From: Argentina anserina
Lineage: Eukaryota > Streptophyta > Magnoliopsida > Rosales > Rosaceae
NCBI RefSeq assembly: GCF_933775445.1
Contig: NC_065874.1
Span: 30,512,501 to 30,576,500 of the forward strand
Direction of reading: 5' to 3'
Length of the DNA stretch: 64,000 nt
The notes below the pieces were generated by a model, which was given only the letters and a program-made list of their open reading frames with translations, had not been told where the DNA came from and did not search any database. Within the stretch, counting starts at the first letter, position 1; every line of letters starts with the position of its first letter. Of the stretch, positions 1 through 10,395 are shown one piece after another. The position numbers and the translations under genes were made by a program.

Positions 1-218
1 ATACATACATTTAGTACTGACCTAATTTGGTACCAAAATTAAACAAGTAATATTATATGATTTTGGAGAAAAATCATTAACCTCTGATCAAGTTCAAGTG
101 TTGTCTATCATATATCATGAACTTGGAACTTTTGGTTCAAATGCTGAACTCTAAATAGGGGTTAACAATATTTCCCGATTGCCAAACAAGAGTTTAGAAG
201 TTTTATGGATTTTCATAC

Positions 219-383
219 CTATAACCTTGAACCCAACCTGGAAATGGCTCACTGCATTTGCTAGAAATGATAGGTGGACGTACAATAACAAACGGTAGAT
301 GTTTCTTAGAGTGACGAGTTAATAGTACTTCTCCCATCACCTTTGTAAAAACATAGGTATTTGGCCATCCGTGAAGTTTAGCC
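219..383 (-). pseudogene. isolated fatty acyl-CoA reductase (FAR) exon
   Basis: The minus strand encodes 55 codons typical of plant alcohol-forming fatty acyl-CoA reductases: KLHGWPNTYVFTKVMGE, then LPFVIVRPPII and EPFPGWVQG. These blocks lie in the Rossmann NAD-binding domain (the YxxxK region) of the family. FARs reduce C16-C30 acyl-CoAs to primary alcohols for wax, suberin or pollen exine. A consensus acceptor (TTTCAG before base 383) and donor (GTATGA after base 219) bracket the exon. The preceding FAR exons should lie at 430-1750 and I do not find them there; that stretch looks repeat-derived. Following exons would lie outside the window. I therefore read it as a truncated gene, though an intact gene with a very long intron is possible. 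Confidence 0.6.
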
Positions 384-429
384 CTGAAATGTACACTAGC
401 ATCAGCACACACAAACGTGTGCGGAAAAA

Positions 430-1465
430 ACTATTTTTTTAATGAAAATTAATTATAGAGTACAGTTATTGTAGACATAAGTAAAATTTGTAAAATAACT
501 TCTTTATCTATTTGTTTTTCAAATTTATTTATTATTTATTAATTTGACTTTTACGACTATATTATTCATATATTTAAAACTAAATTTAATTAATTTATAG
601 TTTAAAGTTATTAACGTATTTTCACATGAATTTGGGGGAGAGAAAGAAGAAGCTAGTATTTCTTGTTTTGTTTTAGTGTGATGAACAATTATTTGTTTGT
701 TTTATTAAAACCTTTGGTTTGTATATGTGCTTAAGCACTTGGGTGTTTAATTTTTGAAACTATGTTATTTGTTTTTGTCTATCATGCTGATTGTCTTTCG
801 AACTAAAATTCTTTTGATGTGTTAGGAGAATTTAGACATGATGGAAACTGATCTTTATCATCCGAGTTCATCTTTAGTCTTGTTGCATTGAGATGGTTAT
901 GTTCAGCAAAACTGCAGATTTCTTGGTCTTCTTTCTGTGTTGGATGGAAATGTCACATAGGGGGAGCTTGAAGGTATGTGACATTTTTTAGGTGCATCAG
1001 GCAACGTGTTCTAAAGAAGGAAAGAACATTCATCAAGGCTTCTTGCAGCAGCAAAGACAAAATCTTGGAGTTGACATATCTTTAGTAAAGATATCTTTAT
1101 TACTTATTGTCTGCGTAAAGAGTTGCTGAAATGTTGTACTTGGATTGATCTTAGACTTTATTAAGGAAATTATATTTTGCTTTTATTATGCAGTTGACTG
1201 CATAACTTTAGGAAAACTATGATTACTTGTTTAAAGCTATTAACTTTTCCTGATTTGTTGTTATCTGTAAAGAGGCTTCGTAGGATTAAATTGATTCATT
1301 TTGATTTATTGATTTGCTGATTGTATGTTGGTGTTGATCAGTATAAAAGGATAAGGTTATGCTCATGATATGTACTTCCGCACTCTATAAGAAATAGACA
1401 AATTGTGCTATCACTGTCATATGTGTGTTATTGTGCAGGTGCTAGTGAGAAAAACATAATACATT
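430..1465. other. gene-free AT-rich stretch with a weak copia-like 3' end signature
   Basis: No coding sequence is recognisable. AGGGGGAG at 959-966 resembles the polypurine tract before a copia 3' LTR. The following ~800 bp, including the hairpin array, would then be LTR-derived. I see no matching second LTR or protein domain, so the assignment is tentative. Confidence 0.25.
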
Positions 1466-1470
1466 GGAGT

Positions 1471-1702
1471 CTCTACACTGTGTGAGAGTTGGAGAAGAAG
1501 CATCAAGTTGAGTGAGAACTTGTAGCTAGCTGTGTGAGAGTTAGCTAATACAAACTGTGTGAGAGTTTGTTAGAATAGGCTGAGTAAGAGCTTATTTGTG
1601 AAAACTGAGTGAGTTTTTTTTTTCAACTTGATTGTGTGAGAATCAAGTAGCTAGAACTGTGTGAGAGTTCTAAAATACATGTTTGACTGACTGAGAATTA
1701 GA
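1471..1702 (+). repeat. array of about nine hairpins with a constant GTGTGAG-type loop
   Basis: Short inverted repeats recur every 22-29 bases. The loop is near constant (GTGTGAG four times in the stronger units; variants GAGTGAG, GAGTAAG, GACTGAG), while the stems differ from unit to unit and still pair. Examples: 1504-1522 stem CAAGTT with AACTTG; 1523-1547 TAGCTAGCT with AGTTAGCTA (one G-T wobble); 1551-1569 CAAACT with AGTTTG; 1574-1596 AATAGGCT with AGCTTATT; 1601-1617 AAAACT with AGTTTT around GAGTG; 1627-1647 CTTGATT with AATCAAG; 1652-1672 TAGAACT with AGTTCTA. The first (1471-1494) and last (1682-1702) units are weak. A further perfect 7-bp hairpin with another loop (AAGGAA) lies at 1724-1743. 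The function is unknown. Confidence 0.85.
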
Positions 1703-1918
1703 TTATTGTATTTGGTTTTTTATATTGAATAAGGAAATTCAATCACAGTGCTTTTTCTCTCAAATTGAGGTTTTTGCACTATGATATGTTATCTTTAGGT
1801 GCCCTACTGGAACGGTAGGGAATCCCAAAGCTTTACTTATTAAATTTTGAAAATTTGAGTAGGGTTTAACTGGATTTAAAATTATATTTGTATCGGGTCT
1901 CGACAGGGAGAGACTTAC

Positions 1919-2487
1919 TTTCTTCAGCCGATTAAAAGGCAAACAACTTTTGATTAAGTGTTGAGTTTCCTTGGGAAGAATAGACTGGATATTCTCCACG
2001 GCAACATCCATATTTTCTTCTAGTGCTTCCCTTGCCTTTTTTATGATCTCGTCCTTATTAGTACTAGGGACACTAGATTTGATTAACCACAACTCAAACA
2101 ATGCAATTTTCTTTTCCATCTCCAGTCTAGTTCTCCTCTTGTGGCTTCCAAAATTGAAAGCATTGACTATGCTTACCCAGTCGTCGCACATGAGAGCAAG
2201 AACTCGAACATCACCATTGGCCCTAGCAGACTCGACTGCTTTGGGTAATACAGCAGGAAATGAGTTGGCTGTTGGCCAGTCCAGAAGTTCTTGTCCACCT
2301 AATTCTCTTATACGAACAGCAGCATAAGGATAACTTTCACTGACTACATATCCGGCCAAGACAATAAACATTAGTTCAAGTGGTTCATCCGCTTTTGCGA
2401 TATACTCCCCATCAGCGTATGTCATAATCTTCAGATGCTCCTGGATGGCTCCAAACATTTTAGATCCATGGCTTGAAATTGTGGCAC
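1919..2487 (-). pseudogene. CNGC-like exon: CNBD fused directly to a second C-linker
   Basis: The acceptor CAG precedes GTGCCACAATTT, the usual VPxF start of a CNBD exon. The frame then slips by one base near 2465, before MFGAIQEHLKIMTYADGEY and ELMFIVLAGYV. The CNBD runs to DDWVSIVNAFN. It continues without an intron into a C-linker (HKRRTRLEMEKK, ELWLIKSSVP, VENIQSILPKETQHLIK) that ends at the donor AAA|GTAAGT. In ordinary CNGCs the C-linker precedes the CNBD, so this order implies a repeated module. The CNBD exon expected downstream of the GTAAGT is missing in 1-1900. Confidence 0.7.
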
Positions 2488-2876
2488 CTGAACTGGATAT
2501 ATATGTACTCCGATTAAGAAAATCAATAAGGAACTTGAAATTTCCCATTTAGTATACGATCATGTCATCTTGGATCCATGATTATTATACTAGTTGAAAT
2601 TAAGAAGAATTCAAAACTAAAGACAAAAGTTTTTCTATGCTCAAAGTTTAAATACTCAGACGTGTTAGCATTAATTTCATAAGTTAAGTTTTAACTTTTA
2701 ATGAAAATCAACAGTCATTATACTACCAACACGTATGAGCATGCTCGATACTCTGAGTTTGTAAGACGTTGTCAACTAAAATAGTCTTGATTGTTATGAC
2801 TAAACTAATAAAATGATAGGTTTCGATATCGATCTTATCTCTGGATACTAGTGTCTTGGTAATCTAGGGGACTTAC

Positions 2877-3308
2877 AGATTGCATAACTGAACGATAAAA
2901 ATTCTGAAATTCTGACTGATTGGATGGAAGAGTAATCTCCTTGATAAAGTGCGGCCTGAATCTGGATACCACTTTCTTCAAATCGTCCACGGTGAAAATG
3001 AGAATGCTATCAACTACAGCGTTATAAGCAGAATCGATAGATAAGGGTAATGTAGCGGGAAATGAGGTACTTGATACTGATACCCACTCTAGAAGTTCTG
3101 CTCCATAAAAGTCCATTGGGTATAAATACACTTTAGCAGCATTTCTCTTCTCAACACCTAGATCACCCTCGACAATGAATATCATCTTTTCAAGTGGTTA
3201 GCCTTCTGTAGAATGATATTCACGTCCAGTATTGTTATATGTTTTAGGTGTGAGATGCTCCCATATTGCTGTTAACACTTCATCATTCATTGTTCGAAAC
3301 ATTGGCAC
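2877..3308 (-). pseudogene. CNGC-like exon: first CNBD, with a premature stop
   Basis: The acceptor CAG is followed by VPMFRTMNDEVLTAIWEHL, then a GAA-to-TAA type stop at 3198-3200 where the family has EGEPLEKM. Reading continues with MIFIVEGDLGV, the ELLEW motif and VDDLKKVVSRFRPHF. The exon ends at a GTAAGT donor after 2877. ELL-W and the hinge after the aromatic residue are standard landmarks of plant CNGC CNBDs. The stop is internal to the domain, so no complete CNBD could be translated. Confidence 0.75.
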
Positions 3309-3482
3309 CTGTATGAGTTATAAAAAAATGAAATCAGTTTAGTATATAGTATATACATACATATATATGCCTTGAACCTGCATATATATATATGAGAGAA
3401 AAAAACAATTATGCTTTTAATTTTCAGTCGTCGAGTCAGTTAGTGCTACTGTAATAAATTTTTGATAGGCAGAGCTACTTAC

Positions 3483-3706
3483 TTTCCTTAACCGAGCCAA
3501 TGGCATTCGATCCTTGATATAGTTTTGAAGTTCCTCCGGAAGAATAGAGATGATATTATAACATCTCTCCTTTCTGCAAGCTCTTGCTGTATCCTGCCCG
3601 TGATGTCCTTACTCCTTTCCCTTGGGATGCCGTGTTTAAGAAACCACACGTCCAAGTCTTGACCTTCTTGGTCAGTAGCTTGTTTAACTTTCCTTTTGTG
3701 TCTGTT
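3483..3706 (-). pseudogene. CNGC-like C-linker, 3' part, cut by the retroelement
   Basis: Minus-strand reading gives RHKRKVKQATDQEGQDLDVW, then KHGIPRERSKDI and LAERRDV. After a one-base frame slip it continues with ILPEELQNYIKDRMPLARL and ends at a GTAAGT donor. This matches the C-linker exon at 1919-2150 motif for motif, including the position of the splice donor. The exon is interrupted at 3706, where the gypsy LTR begins. CTGTT at 3702-3706 is the left copy of the target-site duplication. Confidence 0.7.
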
Positions 3707-6643
3707 TGTAACGACCCCAAAATTTCGAGCTTAAAAACTCAAAATTCTAAAGTCGTTAAACACCAAATAATCTCAAATAAATCGAAATCATTAAAGCGTA
3801 ACAGCGGATCACATCTGAGTTTAAAATATAACTCAGTCAAGCCGATTATTACAAACCCAAATGATAGTTCAACATATAACAAATGGAATTGTATAATCCT
3901 CACAACAACCTCACAAATAAAATCACACCAAATCACACACACAATCCACGCTGGAACCTCACCACGACTGGATGCGATCGACTTCGAGTCTTCGGAGTCG
4001 TCACTCAATCACCACTACTCAGCACCTGCGGAAGTATCCCCTACACCATTGGAATTGGTGCACCGGGATTGCAACACAAACCCGGTAAGCTTTGCAGCTC
4101 GTATGAGTAAAATATTAAAATAACTCTCGTCTCGTAAAAGACACAACTCCACATCAACACAGTATAATGAAAATCATGAGAAAACGAGCAACCCATCTGG
4201 TTACTCTAATACTTTCACAAAATGGTAACTAATGAGCGCTGGTACACATCCGTTACCCCTCACTTAGTATACCGCTGATGTTGGGTAACCACCCGCCACC
4301 CAACATCCAAAACAAGCTGAGTACCCATGAGCAGATAACCACCCGTTACCTCCATGCAGTACTATGGCAGACAGACTAGAGCTCTAACTGTATCGTAACT
4401 TTCGCCCGGCCAAAGGCTAGGTTCCGACTTGCCTCACATGTACAATAATCTCACATCATATTGTACCACACATCACGTCCGAAGACAATTCACAATATTT
4501 CACATTTTCCGTGATAAAATCACATGTACAATAATCTCACATCATATTGTACCACACATCACGTCCGAAGACAAATCACAATATTTCACATTTTCCGTGA
4601 TAAAATCATGTACAATAATCACTCATCATATTGTACGTTTTAAAACTTTCACAATATATCCATAATAAAAATCATAACAGTATATTATATAGCAAACTAT
4701 ATATATTCGTATTTATTTACCATTTATACAACATATACATAGTCCACTATATCCTATACATGTCATATTTCATAAACACCTGAAAAATTACGTACGATAA
4801 TCTCACATCATATCGTACCATTGAAATCACATACACATGCACAATTTTTCTGTCACCGAAATGACTATTTTCAATGAATTAATAACAGTATGTAATTTAA
4901 TGAACTATATATATATGTACTTATTACCATTATACTGTATATATGTAGTCCACTAAATTATATACATGTTGTAATTCATTTAATAAACACACTTGCAAAA
5001 ATGTTGAATCACCGCGAGGGTAGATTCGTAATTCAGTGAGATTTTACTCACCTTATTGACTTGAGCGTGAATCCCACAATTTCCGAAGATAATTTCCTTC
5101 CCTCGCTTATAGATCACCTTGAAAAGATAAGAAAGGAATTTAGGATCGTTTCGTTAAACCTTTAAATGCCAAAACAGTAATAAACGGTTACTGTTCAGCA
5201 ATCTTGGTTTATACGAAGTTACTGTTCACTATTCACTATTCACGGTTACTGTACAATACTCAATTAATACGTATTTCTGTACGTATAAGTACTATATACG
5301 TATTTCTGTACGTATAAGTACTATATACGTATTTCTGTACGTATAAGTACTATATACGTATTTCTGTTTAAAGGTAAATACAATCTCAGTAAATAAAATT
5401 TACTAATTACCTTTTACAAATTACTTTTTACATTTACTGAAAGTAATTTATATTTACATTTACCGAAGGTAAAATTTAATTACATTTACCGTAGTAAATA
5501 AAAATTACATTTACATTTACCGTACACAGTAAATTACCAAAATACCCTTCTGTCAATCTGTTCCCACCGCCGCACGTGGCGGCGCGTGTGGCACACGCGC
5601 CACCTCCGGCCGGCCGCGCGTGGGGCCCACGCGCCGACGCCAACCAAGGCGCGTGTGACGCCACCGCCGTGCCTAAACTCTCCCCCTCCTCCCCCTCTTC
5701 CTTCCTACGACCTCCGACTACCCCTAGGCTACCCCTAGCCTCCTCACGCGCCGCCTCTAGGCGGCGGTATCTCTCACCCTCCTTCACTGCCGATTTCAAT
5801 CCCAATCTCTCCAAATCGAATCCCTAATCTCCCAATCTCTGTCAAATCAACAGGCAAGCACACGCATAATCATCAAAATCATCTATCCTTACCTTGAACC
5901 TTGAATCGACTTGAGGTGCCGGTGGAAGTGGTCGAGCAGCAATGGATACGGCGACTCGAGGCTCGATCCTTCGGCGCGGGGGTTCCGGGGTGAGGAAGGG
6001 GTGGTGGCGAGCTTGCCCAAGCTCGTCGACGACGAGGAAGCACGGTGTTGAGGCCCCCCCCCCCCCCCCCCCCCGAGCTTCGAGCTTCTGCGTGGGATCG
6101 GGGAAAAGGTGAGGAAGAATAGAGAGTCGTGAGGGAGAGGGAGATCGAAGATGGAAGGTGGTGATGGGAGATGGCGGGGTCGAGAGGGAGAGGAGGTCGG
6201 GGAAGAGAGAACCAAGGGAGAGAGAGAGAAACCCGAGAGAGTGAGAGAGATGAGAGAGCGGCGGGTTGAGGGTGAAAGGGTTTCCAATTATGGAAACCCT
6301 AGTTGCAACCATTTACTTATATACCCCCTCCCAAAAATCGGAAACCAACTTCCGTCGTTAATAATCTTTACGTACGACGTCCGATTCGAACGCGTCACAT
6401 ACTCACGAACTCGTATCGACGAGCTCTACAACTTTCGTGAAGGAAGTTTTCGCAACCGAGCGATGGAAATAAAAGTCAATAAAAACGTTCGGAAACGTAA
6501 CGTTTCCTTAATAAACGTTCTCGGAACGTCTCCGTTTCCGTCTCGTAACTTTTGAAATCATTCATGTTCATTTAAACTGAAATTCACGTCTTATAGAACT
6601 CGAATTAATTCAAATAATGTATTTGAAATATAGGGTTATTACA
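3707..6643 (-). repeat. 3' LTR of the gypsy element
   Basis: This 2937-bp LTR contains, in plus-strand order: an 86-bp tandem duplication with a third partial copy (4435-4636); a 29-bp minisatellite of about 3.4 units (5268-5366); a CG-rich, pyrimidine/purine-biased segment (5560-6290); and a 21-C homopolymer (6054-6074). A TATA-like TATATAAGT lies on the minus strand at 6315-6323, about 320 bp inside the LTR start. The short open frames in the low-complexity segment are not convincing genes. Confidence 0.92.
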
Positions 6644-6660
6644 ATCTACCCCCTTAAAGG
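6644..6660 (-). other. polypurine tract of the gypsy element
   Basis: On the minus strand, CCTTTAAGGGGGTAGAT abuts the TGTAATAACCC start of the 3' LTR. This is the usual plus-strand primer position. Confidence 0.85.
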
Positions 6661-6682
6661 AATTTCGTCCCGAAATTCAAAC

Positions 6683-8350
6683 TCACTCAACAAACAACTG
6701 TGGATATCTAGTCATCATGTCTGACTCTAGCTCCCAAGATGCATCACCCTCGTCATGGTGACTCCACAATACCTTGACTAGCTCCACATCCTTCCTCCGA
6801 AGCTTCTTTGTGGACCTATCCAAAATACGAACCGGCTCGACAACAAATGTAGCATTCTCCTTCACCTCAATGGTGCTATGATCAATCGCATGTGACTCAT
6901 CTGGTACATACTTCCTCAACATGGAAATGTGGAAGACATTGTGAACGCCCGACATGCTAGTAGGCAAGACTAGTCGATATGCTAGTTCGCCCACCTTCTC
7001 GAGTATCTCAAAGGGTCCAACGTACCTCGGTGCTAACTTTCCCTTCTTGCCAAATCTCACTACACCCCCCATAGGCGAAACTTTCAAGAACACCCGATCA
7101 CCGATCTCAAACTCCACATGTCTCCTCTTCAGGTCTGCATAGCTCTTCTGTCTACTCTGAGCGGTTCGGATTCTATCTCGAATGATCGAAATCTTCTCCG
7201 TGGTTTCCTGAACCACCTCTGGGCCCATCAGTGCCTCATCGCCAACTTCGGCCCAACAGATCGGAGATCGACATGGTCTACCATAAAGTGCCTCATACGG
7301 TGCCATGCCAATGCTAGAATGGTAGCTGTTGTTGTAGGCAAACTCAATCAATCTCAAATGATCTTCCCAGCTACCCTTGAAATCCAACACACATGCTCTC
7401 AACATGTCTTCCATCACCTGATTCACCCTTTCCGTCTGTCCATCGGTCTGAGGGTGAAAAGCTGTACTCATATCCAAGGTGGTGCCCATCGCCTTCTGCA
7501 AACCACCCCAGAACTTCGAAGTGAAACGCGCATCTCTATCAGAAACAATAGAAACTGGAGCACCATGAAGTCTCACTACCTCATCCACATATAGCTTCCC
7601 AAGCACGTCCACTGAGTACTTCATCGACACTAGAAGAAAATGTGCCGACTTCGTCAACCGATCGACAATCACCCATATGGCATCGTGACCCTTCTTCGAT
7701 CTAGGTAATCCGGTCACAAAATCCATCGATATCTGCTCCCACTTCCAAAGAGGAATAGTCAGTGGTTTCAACATCCCAGCTGGTCGTTGATGTTCTGCTT
7801 TCACTTGCTGACATGTAAGGCACTTCGATACAAACTCTGCTACATCTTTCTTCATACCGTTCCACCAGAATTGTCTGCATATGTCCTTGTACATCTTGGT
7901 GTTCCCTGGGTGGACGGTATAGCGTGAACGATGTGCCGTACGAAGAACCTTCTCCCGAAGGTCATCACAATCTGGGACACACAATCTTGCCCCAAACCTC
8001 AACCCTCCATCGGGTCCAACTCTCCACTCAGAAGGACACTCGTCAAGCGTATCAACTACAAGCTCCGCCAACTTCGCTCGTGAGTGCCTATCCTGCGCCT
8101 GACCCTGTATGATCCTCGTGATCAATGTGGGTTGCACTGTGACACTACCAAGAAAGACCCTTGGTTTTCCTCCCGATGGTACCAAATCAAACTCTGATGC
8201 AGCTTCTAGCATGAACCATTCCTGGACCATAAGTGAAGCTACTACGCCTCTCGGTTTTCTGCTCAAGGCATCAGCCACCACATTTGCCTTCCCCGGGTGG
8301 TACTCTAATGTGAAGTCATAGTCCTTGAGGAGTTCCATCCATCTCCTCAA
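6683..8350 (-). CDS. gypsy pol 3' half: RNase H tail, integrase, chromodomain
   Basis: A 555-residue open frame encodes the last part of RNase H (LEYHPGKANVVADALSRK, ~15-32), the HHCC zinc finger (H140, H147, C177, C180) and an integrase core with D210, D271 and E307; D271 and E307 are 35 residues apart as expected for a D,D(35)E core. A C-terminal chromodomain of the Tekay/Del type follows (PVRILDR, VKVLW, SWE, YPQLF; ~506-555). Chromodomains of this group are thought to steer insertion to heterochromatin. The frame is intact and free of stops. Upstream of residue 1 it runs a few codons (HFGLVLRRW) into unrelated sequence, so RNase H is truncated and RT, protease and gag are missing. The shown start is only the first Met, not a proven start. 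Confidence 0.9.
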   Translation of the reverse strand: MRRWMELLKDYDFTLEYHPGKANVVADALSRKPRGVVASLMVQEWFMLEAASEFDLVPSGGKPRVFLGSVTVQPTLITRIIQGQAQDRHSRAKLAELVVDTLDECPSEWRVGPDGGLRFGARLCVPDCDDLREKVLRTAHRSRYTVHPGNTKMYKDICRQFWWNGMKKDVAEFVSKCLTCQQVKAEHQRPAGMLKPLTIPLWKWEQISMDFVTGLPRSKKGHDAIWVIVDRLTKSAHFLLVSMKYSVDVLGKLYVDEVVRLHGAPVSIVSDRDARFTSKFWGGLQKAMGTTLDMSTAFHPQTDGQTERVNQVMEDMLRACVLDFKGSWEDHLRLIEFAYNNSYHSSIGMAPYEALYGRPCRSPICWAEVGDEALMGPEVVQETTEKISIIRDRIRTAQSRQKSYADLKRRHVEFEIGDRVFLKVSPMGGVVRFGKKGKLAPRYVGPFEILEKVGELAYRLVLPTSMSGVHNVFHISMLRKYVPDESHAIDHSTIEVKENATFVVEPVRILDRSTKKLRRKDVELVKVLWSHHDEGDASWELESDMMTRYPQLFVE

Positions 8351-10381
8351 AACTAACCCAAAATGATCGCTATACTACCACTCTAAACAGTTGTTTCTTT
8401 ACTTTCGTTAAGAACCCTCATGGCCAACGCATTCGGCCAAAATAACTTCTCTGCAAGCAGTAATATAATTGATTACTCTTTATTGTAAAATGTATCCCTT
8501 GTTGAACACTTCAGTCAACTTCCCCTTATCCAAAAATAAATAATCTGATGCATAGAGGAAAAGAACCTCTAAGTCTCCAACACTGACGCTACTTACAGTT
8601 GAAAAGAAAATTTAGTCCTCAACCATTTCCTTACCAGTTAGAAGGTACTTGTCACGACCAATTCGTTAAAACACCACTAAGCTAAGGTCATCTCATACCT
8701 TACCTTCAACAGAGTTACTTCACCGTCATTGCGTCTCATTTGGACCTGTGGCATTGTGAAGTTCCAATCCCCAACACCAAAATAATTAAATCCTGAAAGA
8801 CCAGCGTTCTCATTTAGATGCTCATCTAGCAAATAATTAATTCATATCGCCACATTGAGATTTCTCCATCACCTTATATTTCTTGCTCAGCCAAGAACAA
8901 TGCGTAACATCCATTGTCTATAGTTGAACCACAACAAGTTTGGAATGTCACGTCGACAAATGTGAATCTCAATTCAATAATTGTATTACCACTTTATGGA
9001 CGTATCATACGCCCTACCACTCTGTTACCAATAGCGTTAGAGATGCTAGTCACGAAAATTTTCGTTAACCACCTCCAACCTATGGTCTACACATCTCTTA
9101 CCTGAACATAATATCTCAACCTTGTTAGGCTTCAACTTAGACTAGTTGCATAACTAAAATCTAGTCCTTAACATTTAAACACTGAACATCCCTCAACATA
9201 GGGTCAACGCTCTCTATCAAGACTCCTCGACAGTTCTCTGCCCTGATAGGGAACTATATACTCAAACCTGTTAGCATTCCAGTATCTGAATCGCATGTCA
9301 AACTCAGAGAGTATTGTAGCCTCTCTAAACCGTTCGCACCAGTCAATTAAGTCTTTGAATTCATTTGTCCCATCCATACGTCGTCTTCGTTATAGGTGTT
9401 ATAACACAGTATCTCCGGAAACGTCTCACTTTACTCAGACATCACAACTATGTCTGTGATAGCTACTTCATATCCACATACACAACATATGTTATGACTC
9501 AAGCTCTCATGGCATTATCCGACTCGAGTCAGCGACACGAAACTCTGGTTCCCTGGGTCTACGAAAGAACCCACCATGTCAAAACAATCAACCACCGCGT
9601 ACTGCGGCCTCAACTAATCGATTCTTCAGATCACATCATAGTGTGGTCCGGAATCACTATCAAATAAGCAGAGAACTCTCTACTCCCAATCACAATAGGA
9701 TAAGCCTTTCATTGTCTCCAATTTCGAGGAACACTCCAAAAGTGAAGTGACACATAAAGGGTTTCCCATAGGCGTAGGAATTCAATCCTAACCTATCCAC
9801 TGCCAACTATCAATAATTGAATGTGGCTATCATCGTCTTCTCTAACTCAGAGTACTCAATCATTACCAAGTAAGTCCCAATACTCTCGATCCAATGGTCC
9901 GCTACCATATGATCCAAGCGTCATGAAATGACAGCACTAGCAGCTCACTAATGTCCTTGAACAACCTCAACACACGACTATCGTCTCTAACGATAGCAAC
10001 AAGATCAACTTGTCTTTCCAGTGGAGCAGTCTCCTCATAAAGGTTCTCCACATTGCGGCCTCGGCCTGCAGCCCTAACTCGGCCCTGTCAACGGCCATTT
10101 TCCAAATTCATCACCATTCAACAACTAACACTCAGTCATACATGTGAAGTCTCGAATTCGACAAAATAGATCCAACCAATATTAATCATGAAATCTCAGA
10201 AGAAAGTGAATCATCGGAGTACCGTCACAATACTCTCTACAGGACCAAACCATAAGGTATGGCTCCTAACACTCTCGCGTACCCGACGACATATCAATAC
10301 CGAGGAGCATGTGATGGGTGCCCGCCTGCAGTCGGATCATCGCTCCCGGATGATATTGATAATCGCCAAATACACACTTAG
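8351..10381 (-). other. gypsy interior with no intact ORF (leader and gag relic)
   Basis: About 2 kb between the pol fragment and the primer site holds no minus-strand frame of useful length. A stretch near 9930-10070 can be read as NVENLYEETAPLERQVDLVA, which resembles the start of a gypsy gag, but stops follow. I see no RT motif such as YxDD and no protease. The plus-strand open frames here look like chance. Confidence 0.6.
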
Positions 10382-10393
10382 GCTCTGATACCA
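10382..10393 (-). other. primer-binding site for initiator tRNA-Met
   Basis: The minus strand reads TGGTATCAGAGC, the standard plant tRNA-iMet primer site, two bases inside the end of the 5' LTR. It fixes the element's orientation. Confidence 0.92.
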
Positions 10394-10395
10394 AC

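Noticed and set aside
1471..1702. CRISPR-like array
   Set aside because: The host is a plant, the constant part is the hairpin loop rather than a repeat between unique spacers, and no cas gene is present.
5842..6312. Open frames of 130-156 codons in the gypsy LTRs (also at 12531-12993)
   Set aside because: They lie in a CG-rich, low-complexity segment of the LTR, differ between copies by the poly-C length, and have no recognisable domain.
9365..9667. Plus-strand open frame in the gypsy interior
   Set aside because: It is opposite in strand to the element, lacks a domain, and is about as long as expected by chance.
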